Below, one piece after another: positions 20,777-29,460 of a stretch of 64,000 nucleotides of DNA. The DNA comes from Bradyrhizobium sp. CCBAU 53351. Its GTDB lineage: Bacteria > Pseudomonadota > Alphaproteobacteria > Rhizobiales > Xanthobacteraceae. A model generated the notes under the pieces. The model made no database searches and was not told where the DNA came from. It worked only from the letters and a program-made list of their open reading frames with translations. The DNA lies in contig NZ_CP030060.1 in assembly GCF_015291745.1 (NCBI RefSeq), forward strand, positions 124,001 to 188,000, written 5' to 3'. A program made the translations under genes and the position numbers. How positions within the stretch are numbered: position 1 is the stretch's first letter; every line of letters starts with the position of its first letter.

Positions 20777-21552
20777 TCTCAGAAATTCAACCGGTTTTGG
20801 CGGATTAACGAATTCGACGTGATTGGTGCATCGGCCACGTGTGGAGATCAGACAGTTGGCACCAAGAAAGACGATCATGTTATGAAGCCGGTTGATCGGG
20901 CGGTCTCGTTGATCATCAGGCTTTGAGGCCGAGATGCTATAACGTCCCGCTCGCCGTCGCCGGCGGCATCTCCATCAGGTAAGGCATTAAGACATTTCTC
21001 CCTGCCAAGCGCAGGCGGCGATGTGCCTAGATCGGATCAAACACGACCTGGAATGTTAAGCGTGCTGAAGCGATTAGAGCGTCAAGGCAAATCCGCCAAG
21101 TCTGCTAAGCCCTCAGCGTCATCGAGCACTTTCCCGCTGAGCGGGCAAAGGGCAAGCCTCGAGCGGTCGCCCTTGGTCTCATTCGTTCTGCCCTATTGCG
21201 CATCTCAGTGCGGCGTGTGCCTTCTCGTCGACATCATCTCGTTCTGTCCCGGTGTTAAGAAAGTCGACAAGTTCAGCGTCGGCTGTTGGAACCGGACGGC
21301 CGCCTATCGAACTGTTGCGACGACGTGCCGCATTTGGGGCTGCTCTCGAAGCACCGGTCGAGTCCAGCCAAACATAAAGCGGGCCATGGTGAAAACCGGC
21401 GAAGCAAAGTCGTCGGATGTGGGTAAGGAGCTCGAACATGCTGGCAAAGCTTGCGAGCCCCTACCGGTTTGGAGTGGAGACCCAACCGCACGAGGGCTGC
21501 GCAAGCTCGTCTAGCCACGCAGTTGTGAGCCGAGAGCCCCAAGTCACTCTGA
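20777..21552. other. Gene-poor spacer between two minus-strand T3SS units
   Basis: Several short frames are open on both strands (for example 21023-21514 plus and 21273-21593 minus), but none has a recognisable domain or convincing start. The position between nopC and nopX makes a small secreted-protein gene possible, though I cannot support one. Confidence 0.4.
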
Positions 21553-23346
21553 CTAGCTGTAAACGCCTGCAGCTTGCATGTCCGCGGACTCAATCCGCTC
21601 CTTTAGGGAGTTCAAATAGTCCTCCGCGTAAGATTGTGCCATCGAGACCGGAAGGTTGACGCCGGCCGTCGCGGCTTCTTGAATTGCCTGCTTCGTCAAG
21701 CCTTCGCGCATGGCTAGTTTGACCTCCGGGCCGCCGATACAACCCACCGCCTGTGCCGCAAGATTGAGTCCCGCTTCTTCCAGCGCCTGCTTTATGTTGC
21801 CGCCTGTGATGGCTGTGTGCAGAAGATTTGCTGCTTGCGCCTCGCTCTCGAGTATCATTGACGCGAGATCGGTCAATTCCCCCAAACCTGGAATGAAGCC
21901 GAGTACACCAACTGCCGTCGCAGCCCAGTCAAGCACGTTGGAGCCCACCTTGAGCACTTCATCAAAGGCGTGCATGAAGGCACCTCCGTTTTTCTTGGGT
22001 GACTTGACGTCCGGCTGGTCCGCCACGCCCGTCATCATGTCCTTGACGGCCGCCTGGTCGGCAGCCGGCTGAACAGCGTGCTGCTTCAATTGGTGAGCGG
22101 TGCGGTTCGCGCCGGACATGTTGCTGAAGAAATGGGTGAAATCGTTACTGCTGATGTTGCCGGAATCGACCGTATGGCCGCCGCCGAAGTCGAAGAACTT
22201 GTGGTGGGTCTTGTAGCCTGTGATCGAGTTGTTCAGCAATCCGAACAAGAGAGGATCCGACAACAGCTGGGAGGCCGCCTTTCGCACGTCCGGGGCGAGA
22301 CTCTTGTCATCGACCATACTAGTGAGCGTCTCCCGGGTCAGGTCACCCTTCCCGAAAAAAGCCGCTTGGTTCTTATTGATCGTACCTAGCGTATCCAACT
22401 CGGCATGCGTGAGGTTCATCGATGACGAAGCCATCTGCAAGAAGTCCTCTTTGTGGACCTTATCTACCGAGCCGCCATACAACTGTTTCCATTCCTCTGG
22501 ATGATTGAGGAAGTATCTCGCGGCTGCGAGAACCTGAGGTGGGCATTTACCCGTTTTAGCCTCGCCATCAACGATCTGCCTGAAATCCGCGAGGCTCAGG
22601 TTCTTGGGCAAATTATCAGAATAGCGATAGAGCTCACGCAGTGCGTCGGTCTGGGTCATAACGCAGGGCTGGCCGTTTCCGGTGCCGTCCGACGGAACGT
22701 AGTTATGCTCGTAGCGCCGCGCCTGCTGCTCCTGGAATGCAGCCACTTGTGAGTGATGATCGGAGAAGCCGGAGAGATCTCCTGCCTTGATTGTCCCCCC
22801 GCAGCGGCCATCGCCTTGTGAGCCTATCGCATAGAAGAGCTCCGGATCCTGCTGCAATGCTTCGATCGCCGTCTTCAGATCCGGCGGTGTGGAGGGGTCC
22901 GTCGCCAAATCTACGAGCGACTTCCAATCTAGGGGGCATTTATCTTTATGACGGTTCAGCACCGACACAATCTGCAACTCGGTGTCAGTCAGAGTGCCAC
23001 TGTTCCATGTAATCCGTGAGCTGGGTACTGGCGCCGCTGCAATCGCAGTGGAGGCCGCAGCAGAGGTTGACTGCGGGGGCTGGCTATACGCTTCTGCGTC
23101 CAATGCAGCCCTAACGTCGGGTGGCACGATATTCCCCGTCAGCTGTATGAGCTCCTCCGTCAGGTTCTTAGTCGACTCCGAGGCCGAATCCTGTGGTGCG
23201 GAATGATCGCCGGTCGTGTCATTTAAGGCGTAGCTCGCAAGCACCGCCTCGAAACTTGACAGCTCTTGCGCCGGAGTGAGCCCGGGGGCAAGCCCGGACA
23301 AAGCCACGTTCGAGTTGGCGGCGAGGGATAGGTTGTTGACTGACAT
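21553..23346 (-). CDS. nopX: T3SS translocon protein NopX (NolX)
   Basis: 597 residues from the ATG at 23346 (MSVNNLSLAANSNVALSGLA). The middle contains HrpF/NolX-type sequence (DTELQIVSVLNRHKDKCPLD, YAIGSQGDGRCGGTIKAGDL). The repeated short helical units around LTHAELDTLGTINKNQAAFF belong to the same family. A hydrophobic helical region near residues 455-500 (VLDWAATAVGVLGFIPGLGE) is a candidate membrane-insertion segment. NolX/NopX is secreted by the T3SS and is thought to form part of the translocon in host membranes. A tts box lies about 200 bases upstream. It ends at 21553 and its downstream side is gene poor. Confidence 0.92.
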   Translation of the reverse strand: MSVNNLSLAANSNVALSGLAPGLTPAQELSSFEAVLASYALNDTTGDHSAPQDSASESTKNLTEELIQLTGNIVPPDVRAALDAEAYSQPPQSTSAAASTAIAAAPVPSSRITWNSGTLTDTELQIVSVLNRHKDKCPLDWKSLVDLATDPSTPPDLKTAIEALQQDPELFYAIGSQGDGRCGGTIKAGDLSGFSDHHSQVAAFQEQQARRYEHNYVPSDGTGNGQPCVMTQTDALRELYRYSDNLPKNLSLADFRQIVDGEAKTGKCPPQVLAAARYFLNHPEEWKQLYGGSVDKVHKEDFLQMASSSMNLTHAELDTLGTINKNQAAFFGKGDLTRETLTSMVDDKSLAPDVRKAASQLLSDPLLFGLLNNSITGYKTHHKFFDFGGGHTVDSGNISSNDFTHFFSNMSGANRTAHQLKQHAVQPAADQAAVKDMMTGVADQPDVKSPKKNGGAFMHAFDEVLKVGSNVLDWAATAVGVLGFIPGLGELTDLASMILESEAQAANLLHTAITGGNIKQALEEAGLNLAAQAVGCIGGPEVKLAMREGLTKQAIQEAATAGVNLPVSMAQSYAEDYLNSLKERIESADMQAAGVYS

Positions 23347-23536
23347 TATACATCCTGTGCTGTGAGATTGCGCCACCGTCCTGTCACACCGTGCAGCCCG
23401 AGTTCGCGACGAACACCAAGTGTTGATGGGCAGATCCAACAACTCCTGGCGGCTGCTCCCGGCGGCTGAGTGAGCGTCCAGTGCTCAGGTCCCGATCAAC
23501 AGGCTCATTGCCTGCTAGATATTCACCCCCTTTTAT

Positions 23537-23569
23537 AGTAGCGGGAGTTAGCTTTCGAGAAGCTGACGG
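23537..23569 (-). promoter_or_regulatory. tts box for nopX
   Basis: The minus strand reads CGTCAGCTTCTCGAAAGCTA, then ACTCCCGCTACTATAA. The match to the tts-box core differs at one central base. It lies about 200 bases before the nopX ATG and overlaps the 3' end of the upstream 135-codon ORF. Confidence 0.88.
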
Positions 23570-23955
23570 CGCTCAGCGGAATGCGCGAACGGACATGAAT
23601 GCGGTGTTGCGCAATACCCGCATCCCCCCAAAAGTGTCTGCCACTCCGTCGCGTCCTCACGCGGCAGATGGCAAAAATGGGAACTCGGGCCTGCAATCCG
23701 CGGAAGATCGGCGCGGGTTCGTGCAACAAAATTAAATGATACTGCCGCGTCGTCTGGCGATGGCGAGTGGGCGCGCTTACGGCCCGTTACGAGAGGGTTA
23801 GCGTCTGCTCCGTCAGCGCCATGAAGCATTATGGGATCAGTCACCGTTTGCCGGCAAATGTACTCAAACGGTTGAGATCGTCGATCGTTGAGTGGAGCTA
23901 AAGCCGTAGCCAGCGCAAGAATGATGCTGCCCACCTTTCCAGTTGAAGGCATCAC
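23548..23955 (-). CDS. Hypothetical protein behind its own tts box
   Basis: 135 residues (ATG at 23955 or 23952). The start VGSIILALATALAPLND could be a short hydrophobic segment. The rest is polar with several Cys/His near the end (HFCHLPRE, GGCGYCATPHSCPFAH), reminiscent of a metal-binding or disulfide patch. No family is recognised. A weaker tts box sits about 30-50 bases upstream, and its last codons run through the nopX tts box. It may be a secreted T3SS substrate, a relic, or a non-coding leader. Between nopX and rhcC1, both minus strand. Confidence 0.4.
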   Translation of the reverse strand: MMPSTGKVGSIILALATALAPLNDRRSQPFEYICRQTVTDPIMLHGADGADANPLVTGRKRAHSPSPDDAAVSFNFVARTRADLPRIAGPSSHFCHLPREDATEWQTLLGGCGYCATPHSCPFAHSAERRQLLES

Positions 23956-23984
23956 CGTCTAGGTCTCGGGCTCTCATGCCGACA

Positions 23985-24010
23985 GCATCAGCTTTCAACA
24001 TGCTCACAAA
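23985..24010 (-). promoter_or_regulatory. Weak tts box upstream of the 135-codon ORF
   Basis: The minus strand reads GTGAGCATGTTGAAAGCTGA, matching GTCAGCTTGTCGAAAGCTAA at 16 of 20 positions with the same spacing. Confidence 0.55.
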
Positions 24011-24061
24011 GAAAGCCGCGACCGCATTGAGCGCCGTTGTAAGCGACTTTTGCTGTCCAAT

Positions 24062-24733
24062 TCATCTCTGGCTTGGGCCGGGCGCGTGAGCCACGTTATC
24101 TTGATGCGTCGCCTCGGGCAAAACAGGTCCCTCCGGTCGTCCATCACGAATAACCGTACTTGAGGAGCCCCGAAACAACATCAAGACCGACGCGGGCGCC
24201 GGCTTTGCGGTTGTCGTAAGAGTTCGTCGCGCCTGGGCCTCCGCCACTAGGCCGTTGAGCATTTGGTCGACGAGCGCGATGAAGCGAGGCGGACCAGAAG
24301 CGAAGACCAGTCCATCTTCCGGTGCGGCTCTCACGACGTAGCGTTCATCGGAAATTTTGAGTGCATCGAGTGCCGCCTTGAATGCATCGAAAGTGACCGG
24401 GTTTAAGACAAGCAGGCGACTTTCCGCCTCGTGCGCGTCGGATACGTACAGCACCAGCCCGTCATAGTACCACTGAAGATTATAAAGAGTGGTCACGCGT
24501 TCGAGGAAATCTCGCGGCGCGAGATCCGGCATGCGCCCGCGAATCCGCCCCTTTACATGGGTGCTGACATTGATTCGAATATTCAAATTGTTGCCGAACT
24601 CCTGCAGTGCGGCCGCGAGATCCTGATCCAGAACTGTGTAAGTATAAGGCGTGGATGGCAGCTCTAGAGTGGCGCCGAGCGCCCTAACCGCGCTCAAGGA
24701 GATGAAAACACCAACAATTAGAATGTTCTTCAA
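24062..24733 (-). CDS. rhcC1: T3SS secretin N-terminal subunit RhcC1 (NolW)
   Basis: 223 residues with a Sec signal peptide (MKNILIVGVFISLSAVRALG). The secretin N0/N1-like domains follow (YTYTVLDQDLAAALQEFGNN, VKGRIRGRMPDLAPRDFLER, LYNLQWYYDGLVLYVSDA). There is no beta-barrel domain: in rhizobia the outer-membrane secretin is split, with the barrel half in RhcC2, whose gene here is about 10 kb away (34425-35882). It is divergent from nolB, with a 207-base promoter region between them. Full length for a NolW protein. Confidence 0.9.
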   Translation of the reverse strand: MKNILIVGVFISLSAVRALGATLELPSTPYTYTVLDQDLAAALQEFGNNLNIRINVSTHVKGRIRGRMPDLAPRDFLERVTTLYNLQWYYDGLVLYVSDAHEAESRLLVLNPVTFDAFKAALDALKISDERYVVRAAPEDGLVFASGPPRFIALVDQMLNGLVAEAQARRTLTTTAKPAPASVLMLFRGSSSTVIRDGRPEGPVLPEATHQDNVAHAPGPSQR

Positions 24734-24863
24734 CGTGTGCAGCCTCGTGGTGTGGTTGAGTATTCCAGGCGGTCATGCGCTGGTACTCTTCCAAAGTTGG
24801 AAGACGAACTTCGTCGCAAATTGGAAGCCAATCGTGATTTTTGGATGACGTAGCTCTTGATCC

Positions 24864-24895
24864 ACGTCAGGTTTTGGTCAGCTCGGCTCGCTAGG
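24864..24895 (+). promoter_or_regulatory. tts box for the nolB-rhcU operon
   Basis: CGTCAG, nine bases, then AGCTCGG (24865-24886) has the tts-box spacing (GTCAG-N9-AGCT) and lies about 50-75 bases before the nolB ATG at 24941. The central bases GTTTTGGTC differ from the TTGTCGAA consensus. Confidence 0.6.
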
Positions 24896-24940
24896 GTGCC
24901 GAGCCGTTCCCGGCAACGACAGCTAATAGACGCGAGAGCA

Positions 24941-25456
24941 ATGATTCCTTCCGTGATGTTTGGCGCGATGCCGATCTCTGCCAACCTCGGCGAGTGTCTC
25001 ACCGAGGGGTGTTCATCGGCGCCGGGCAACTTTCATGAGCATCTTGCAAAGGCGGCATCGAAACAAGGCGCCGCCTCTTTGGTGGCCGACAGCGCGTTGG
25101 CGCCACCTGTACCGGAGGTTCAGCGTGCAGTCGCGCAGACAGGTCCACTGGGCGATCGCATTCTGCAGAATCTTTTTGGAGCGCACTTAGGCAAACCATA
25201 TCCTTCGACCGGACTCCCTTCGATCGGCGAGCCGGGCCCTTCGAAGAGCGTCCAGCTTGGGCCCGCCGCGCGGCCTATCTCGCGCTTGGACGGAGTCGAT
25301 GTCCATGTTATCGGAAAACCAGAAGGTGCCGACAATTTCGAGTCGACGTTGCAGAATCTGCGGGATGTTTACAACGGCGTCATTCAGGTTTCGCTCATCT
25401 CCAAGAGTGCTGGCGCCGTCGGTTCATCTCTGAATAAGCTGCTATCAGCGGGCTGA
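24941..25456 (+). CDS. nolB: Secreted T3SS protein NolB (NopB)
   Basis: 171 residues from the ATG at 24941; a second in-frame ATG at 24956 is possible. No Sec signal. The C-terminal half, LDGVDVHVIGKPEGADNFES and ending in a conserved helix (LQNLRDVYNGVIQVSLISKS), resembles an SctI/inner-rod-like tail, and it directly precedes the SctJ gene rhcJ, which is typical for sctI genes. NolB/NopB is exported by the rhizobial T3SS and associated with surface appendages. First gene of the main rhc operon behind a tts box. Confidence 0.88.
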   Translation: MIPSVMFGAMPISANLGECLTEGCSSAPGNFHEHLAKAASKQGAASLVADSALAPPVPEVQRAVAQTGPLGDRILQNLFGAHLGKPYPSTGLPSIGEPGPSKSVQLGPAARPISRLDGVDVHVIGKPEGADNFESTLQNLRDVYNGVIQVSLISKSAGAVGSSLNKLLSAG

Positions 25457-25466
25457 GCGGCGGTTG

Positions 25467-26333
25467 ATGGTTCTTTTCGCGCAAAGAAAGATCGGTCGCG
25501 GCGCGACTTCTGGAAGGCAGGTGCATGCCGTTCTCCTATTGCCGCTTGTGCTGTTGCTAGCCGGCTGCAAGGCCGATCTCTATACGAAAGTTCAGGAGCG
25601 TGAAGCCAACGAGATGCTTGCCCTTCTCCTTAGTAAGGGTGTCGATGCAGTCCGTGTTGTCGCTAAGGACGGTAGCAGCACGATTCAGGTCGAAGAAAAG
25701 CAATTGGCCGTTTCGATAGAACTGCTGAATGGCCAGGGCTTGCCGCGCCAGGTGTTTAAGAATCTTGGGGAGGTGTTCAAGGGATCCGGCCTGGTTGCGT
25801 CCCCAGTTGAGGAGCGCGCTCGTTACGTTTATGCCCTAAGCGAAGAATTGTCGCGCACAATCAATGATATCGATGGGGTTCTCTCCGCCCGGGTTCATGT
25901 TGTCTTGCCGAAGAACGACCTTTTGCGACAGGATGCGACCCCGTCCTCGGCGTCGGTCTTCATTCGACATGGTTCCAATGCGAACCTCTCAGCCTTGTTG
26001 CCCCAAATCAAGATGCTCGTCGCCAATGGCATTGAAGGACTATCATACGACAAGGTGGCCGTCGTTTTCGTGCCGGTTGAGCGAGCGCAGCATGAGATGT
26101 TCTCTGCACCAGCAGCTGCTTCGATCCACCCGACCAAGTTCACGTCAGCCACCTTTCTTGCGATCGTGGTCGGGGGTGTCGGCGCCGCGGTCGGCATTCT
26201 ATCTTACGTGCTGCTGAGCACACGTGTGCGCCAGCTAGGTCAATTCTGGCGGAAAGTGCCGAATATTGACACAGCGGCGAGTATGCCCGCCGTCCTAGCC
26301 GCTGGCAAAAAGCGGAACTCCGATGCGAGATAG
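25467..26333 (+). CDS. rhcJ: T3SS inner-membrane ring lipoprotein RhcJ (NolT, SctJ family)
   Basis: 288 residues from the ATG at 25467. The lipoprotein signal LLPLVLLLAGCKADLYTKVQ places the acylated Cys near residue 31. SctJ/YscJ motifs follow: REANEMLALLLSKGVDAVRV, GQGLPRQVFKNLGEVFKGSG, EELSRTINDIDGVLSARVHV and ASVFIRHGSNANL. One C-terminal membrane segment is near residues 225-250. It forms the inner ring in the inner membrane with the SctD-like protein. Its 3' end overlaps nolU by 11 bases. Confidence 0.95.
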   Translation: MVLFAQRKIGRGATSGRQVHAVLLLPLVLLLAGCKADLYTKVQEREANEMLALLLSKGVDAVRVVAKDGSSTIQVEEKQLAVSIELLNGQGLPRQVFKNLGEVFKGSGLVASPVEERARYVYALSEELSRTINDIDGVLSARVHVVLPKNDLLRQDATPSSASVFIRHGSNANLSALLPQIKMLVANGIEGLSYDKVAVVFVPVERAQHEMFSAPAAASIHPTKFTSATFLAIVVGGVGAAVGILSYVLLSTRVRQLGQFWRKVPNIDTAASMPAVLAAGKKRNSDAR

Positions 26334-26976
26334 GCCGAATGCAATGTCCGCAACGATGACATCCAACGAACCAAATCATTTGCTCAACCAACATTCCGGT
26401 CGGCCGCGGGAGCTTGCTGCGATAATCCATCCAAGCCGTTTTGCTGAACGTCTTGATGCGTCGCTGGCGGCGTCTACAGTGCTGCAACTGCAGAAAACTC
26501 CCAGACTACAGGAAAGACTAGTCGAACTGCTCCTAGGCAGTGAACTGGTCTTGAAGGGAAGTAGCTGGGGAAGGGGCGCTTTGCTTGGGCATGATCCGCA
26601 TCGTGCGGCATTGCTCGCTGGCGGCATTTGGCATGCCCGTTCGGTACTGAAGCTGGTGTCAAAGCATGATCTTGCTCCACTGATCGGAAATATTGGTGCG
26701 GAAGCACATGCTTTCGCTATCCGACATGTATCCAGCGCCGTCGAAACCCAATTGATTGTCGATCCGGAGCAACTTTCGCAGCGGATTGCACATGACGGAT
26801 ATGCCTGCCTTGGCGCTTTCCTCAAGCGAGCCTCAGAACTCGACCGTACGCGCGTGCTTCTCTGCTTGCCTGTCGGGACTGCCGCGGAGAGTCCAGCCGC
26901 CGAACATCACAAAGCCGCGGGCCAATTGATGTCTTTGGTGATGACCCATTTGGCCGCAGAGACACGGCCGGCATGA
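26323..26976 (+). CDS. nolU: T3SS sorting-platform protein NolU (SctK-like)
   Basis: 217 residues, soluble. The segments AAIIHPSRFAERLDASLAAS and LVELLLGSELVLKGSSWGR match the NolU/SctK layout, including the helical and tryptophan-containing region in front of the C-terminal half. SctK proteins link the cytoplasmic C-ring (SctQ) to the inner-membrane ring. It overlaps rhcJ by 11 bases and nolV by 4 bases (ATGA), so translation is coupled. ATGs at 26323 and 26341 are both possible. Confidence 0.88.
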   Translation: MRDRPNAMSATMTSNEPNHLLNQHSGRPRELAAIIHPSRFAERLDASLAASTVLQLQKTPRLQERLVELLLGSELVLKGSSWGRGALLGHDPHRAALLAGGIWHARSVLKLVSKHDLAPLIGNIGAEAHAFAIRHVSSAVETQLIVDPEQLSQRIAHDGYACLGAFLKRASELDRTRVLLCLPVGTAAESPAAEHHKAAGQLMSLVMTHLAAETRPA

Positions 26977-27596
26977 CCGCGGGTGAGCCAGCATTGCCAG
27001 AACGCCCGCAGATACGTCCGGTGGGTCCAGTCATACCAGCCTCGGAACTTGGGATCTGGTGCGATGTGGTACAGACGCGCGCGCTAGCTCAGCGGTATCT
27101 ACAGCAGGTTCGCAACTGGGCAAGGAACGCTTATCATCGCGAGCAGGCGCGCGGGCACTCCGAAGGCCTGAAGACAGGCTCGGACGAAATGGCGCGGCTG
27201 GTTGCTCGAGCTGCTTCTGAGCTGGCGCGGCGAAAAGCCGTGCTGGAACAGGAGCTGCCACAACTTGTCATTGAGGTCCTGAACGACTTGGTGGGCTCGT
27301 TCGATCCGGGCGAGATGTTAGTGAGGTCGGTTCGTCACGCTATCGAGCAAAGATATGGCGGTGCGGAATTGCGCCTTCATGTGTCTCCTGTGAACGTCGA
27401 TGCCATGACATGCGAGTTCGCGTCATTCCATGGAACGCATGGGCGTCCGAAGGTCAGAATTGATCCGGACCCGGCTCTAACGCCGGACCAATGCGTTTTG
27501 TGGAGTGAGTTTGGTAATGTCGATCTAGGACTTGCCGCGCAGCTCCGCACACTGCGCCTCGCCCTTGCTCCGCCTGTTCAGGAGGACGAACAATGA
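26973..27596 (+). CDS. nolV: T3SS stator protein NolV (SctL family)
   Basis: 207 residues. An N-terminal helical segment (LAQRYLQQVRNWARNAYHRE, then QARGHSEGLKTGSDEMARLV) leads into a FliH/HrpE-like C-terminal domain (PQLVIEVLNDLVGSFDPGEM). SctL binds the ATPase RhcN, regulates it and ties it to the sorting platform. Overlaps of four bases with both neighbours (nolU and rhcN). Confidence 0.92.
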   Translation: MTAGEPALPERPQIRPVGPVIPASELGIWCDVVQTRALAQRYLQQVRNWARNAYHREQARGHSEGLKTGSDEMARLVARAASELARRKAVLEQELPQLVIEVLNDLVGSFDPGEMLVRSVRHAIEQRYGGAELRLHVSPVNVDAMTCEFASFHGTHGRPKVRIDPDPALTPDQCVLWSEFGNVDLGLAAQLRTLRLALAPPVQEDEQ

Positions 27597-28948
27597 CTTC
27601 CCAAAGGCCAAGCTATGGCAATGCGGCTGCTGAAGGCGCGGTGCACGCAGCATTATCATCTCTGAAATCTACGGCAAAGCATGTCGATACGCGTGCTGTG
27701 CGCGGACGAGTCACCCGAGCCGTCGGCACCTTGGTCCATGCCGTGCTGCCCGGGGCCCACGTTGGGGAGCTGTGCCTATTGCAGGATCACAGTACGGGAT
27801 GGTCACTTGATGCGGAGGTGGTCGGTCTGCTGCCGGATGGAGTATTGCTCACGCCAATCGGCGACATGGTAGGCATGTCTAGCCGTGCGGAAGTGGTTCC
27901 GACCGGGCGAATGCAGGAAGTTGCGGTCGGTGCCGATTTGCTGGGCCGCGTCATCGATAGCTTCGGCCGTCCGCTCGACGGGAAGGGGCCAATAAAGACG
28001 ACCCACACTCGTCCCCTACGCGGCAGGGCACCCAACCCAATGAGGCGGCGGGGGATCGAGCAGCCTTTTCCGCTCGGCGTCCGCGTGCTCGACGGACTTC
28101 TGACGTGTGGCGAAGGCCAACGGATCGGAATCTATGGAGACGCTGGTTGCGGCAAGTCGACGCTGATGTCGCAGATTGTTAAAGGCGCGGACGCTGAGGT
28201 CACCGTCGTTGCGCTTATAGGAGAGCGCGGACGTGAGGTGCGTGAATTCATCGAGCGCCATATTGGCAATGCCATCGATCGGACGATCGCTGTCGTTGAG
28301 ACCTCCGACCGGTCGGCAATGGAGCGCGCGCAATGTGCTCATACGGCGACGGCACTCGCCGAGTACTTTCGTGATCAGGGACAGCGGGTCGTTCTCATGA
28401 TGGATTCGTTGACGCGCTTCAGCCGCGCGATGCGTGAAATCGGCCTAGCCGCGGGAGAACCTCCGACGCGGCGAGGCTTTCCTCCCTCCGTCTTTGCGCT
28501 GCTGCCGGCTCTGTTGGAACGTGCCGGTATGGGCGAGCAGGGCTCGATCACGGCCTTCTATACCGTACTTGTCGAAGGTGACGGGACAGGCGATCCAATC
28601 GCCGAAGAGTCGCGCGGTATTCTCGATGGTCATATCATTCTCTCACGCGCGCTCGCATCGCGAGAGCATTTTCCGGCCATCGACGTGTTGTCGAGCCGAA
28701 GTCGCGTGATGGATGCGGTCGTCTCTGTGTCACATCGAAAGGCCGCCTCTTTCTTTCGAGATCTTCTTTCGCGCTATGATGAGGCCGAATTTTTGATCAA
28801 GGTCGGTGAGTACAAGCCAGGGGGCGATCCGCTGACCGACCGAGCAATCGCGTCGATCGAGGACTTGCGGAATTTCTTGCGCCAGGGGCAGGATGAACCG
28901 TCCAGCTTTGAGGAGGCCATCACGTGGATGTCGCGTCTTACCGACTGA
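27593..28948 (+). CDS. rhcN: T3SS ATPase RhcN (SctN family)
   Basis: 451 residues. Walker A is GDAGCGKST (residues 182-190). Walker B lies in GQRVVLMMDSLTRFSRAMRE, and the ATPase alpha/beta signature is in PPSVFALLPALLERAGMGEQ. The C-terminal domain ends with EYKPGGDPLTDRAIASIEDL. It is homologous to FliI and the F1-ATPase beta subunit, and energises unfolding and chaperone release at the export gate. It overlaps nolV by 4 bases and rhcO by 25 bases. Normal length and all key residues present. Confidence 0.97.
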   Translation: MTSQRPSYGNAAAEGAVHAALSSLKSTAKHVDTRAVRGRVTRAVGTLVHAVLPGAHVGELCLLQDHSTGWSLDAEVVGLLPDGVLLTPIGDMVGMSSRAEVVPTGRMQEVAVGADLLGRVIDSFGRPLDGKGPIKTTHTRPLRGRAPNPMRRRGIEQPFPLGVRVLDGLLTCGEGQRIGIYGDAGCGKSTLMSQIVKGADAEVTVVALIGERGREVREFIERHIGNAIDRTIAVVETSDRSAMERAQCAHTATALAEYFRDQGQRVVLMMDSLTRFSRAMREIGLAAGEPPTRRGFPPSVFALLPALLERAGMGEQGSITAFYTVLVEGDGTGDPIAEESRGILDGHIILSRALASREHFPAIDVLSSRSRVMDAVVSVSHRKAASFFRDLLSRYDEAEFLIKVGEYKPGGDPLTDRAIASIEDLRNFLRQGQDEPSSFEEAITWMSRLTD

Positions 28949-29460
28949 ATCCCAGCCAAGCGTCGAAATTGCGGCTGGTGAAGGACATGAGGGAGCGAAG
29001 TGCGCTTCGTCAATTATCCAATACGCAAGCCGAACGCCAAATTGCGGTTAAAGCGATGGAGAAAGCTTCCAAGAATGCCGCCAGCGCCGAGAAACGCCGC
29101 GCAAGCCTCGAAGCTGAACTTTATTTAGAACTCGCATCGTCTAACAGGATGTGCGTCACCGAACTCGACCGTAGGCTTCATCTCGTCATTGGACGCCTCA
29201 CAGCTGAGATCGCAACTGCACGCCAGGTGCTTGAGCAAGCGCGCATCGCTCAACAGCAGGCCCAGGCGGCGGTTGTTGAGGCGCGGGTCGTGTGGGCCAA
29301 GCGTTCGGCGGCGAGCCAGAAATGGCAGCAGATTGAGTGCGATGTGCAGCGCTCGACCAACGCTTGCTCGGAGTGTGCAGCTCAAATCGAAACGGACGAT
29401 GAGGTCTTGCTCCGGTATCAGAGTGGCTCGCGAAGCCAGGCAATTGGCGTTTTGATTTAA
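28924..29460 (+). CDS. rhcO: T3SS stalk protein RhcO (Y4yJ, SctO/FliJ-like)
   Basis: 178 residues, almost entirely predicted coiled coil (LRLVKDMRERSALRQLSNTQ, AVKAMEKASKNAASAEKRRA, ARQVLEQARIAQQQAQAAVV). The size, heptad character and position immediately after the ATPase gene identify an SctO/FliJ-type stalk, which inserts into the RhcN hexamer. It overlaps rhcN by 25 bases and its stop shares one base with the rhcQ ATG. Sometimes named rhcZ in rhizobia. Confidence 0.85.
   Translation: MDVASYRLNPSQASKLRLVKDMRERSALRQLSNTQAERQIAVKAMEKASKNAASAEKRRASLEAELYLELASSNRMCVTELDRRLHLVIGRLTAEIATARQVLEQARIAQQQAQAAVVEARVVWAKRSAASQKWQQIECDVQRSTNACSECAAQIETDDEVLLRYQSGSRSQAIGVLI

Noticed and set aside
21023..21593. 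ORFs on both strands between nopC and nopX
   Set aside because: They are mutual shadows with no known domain or tts box; not enough support for a gene.
24734..24840. A tts box for rhcC1 in the divergent promoter region
   Set aside because: No GTCAG-N9-AGCT unit is readable on the minus strand here; only the nolB-facing box was found.
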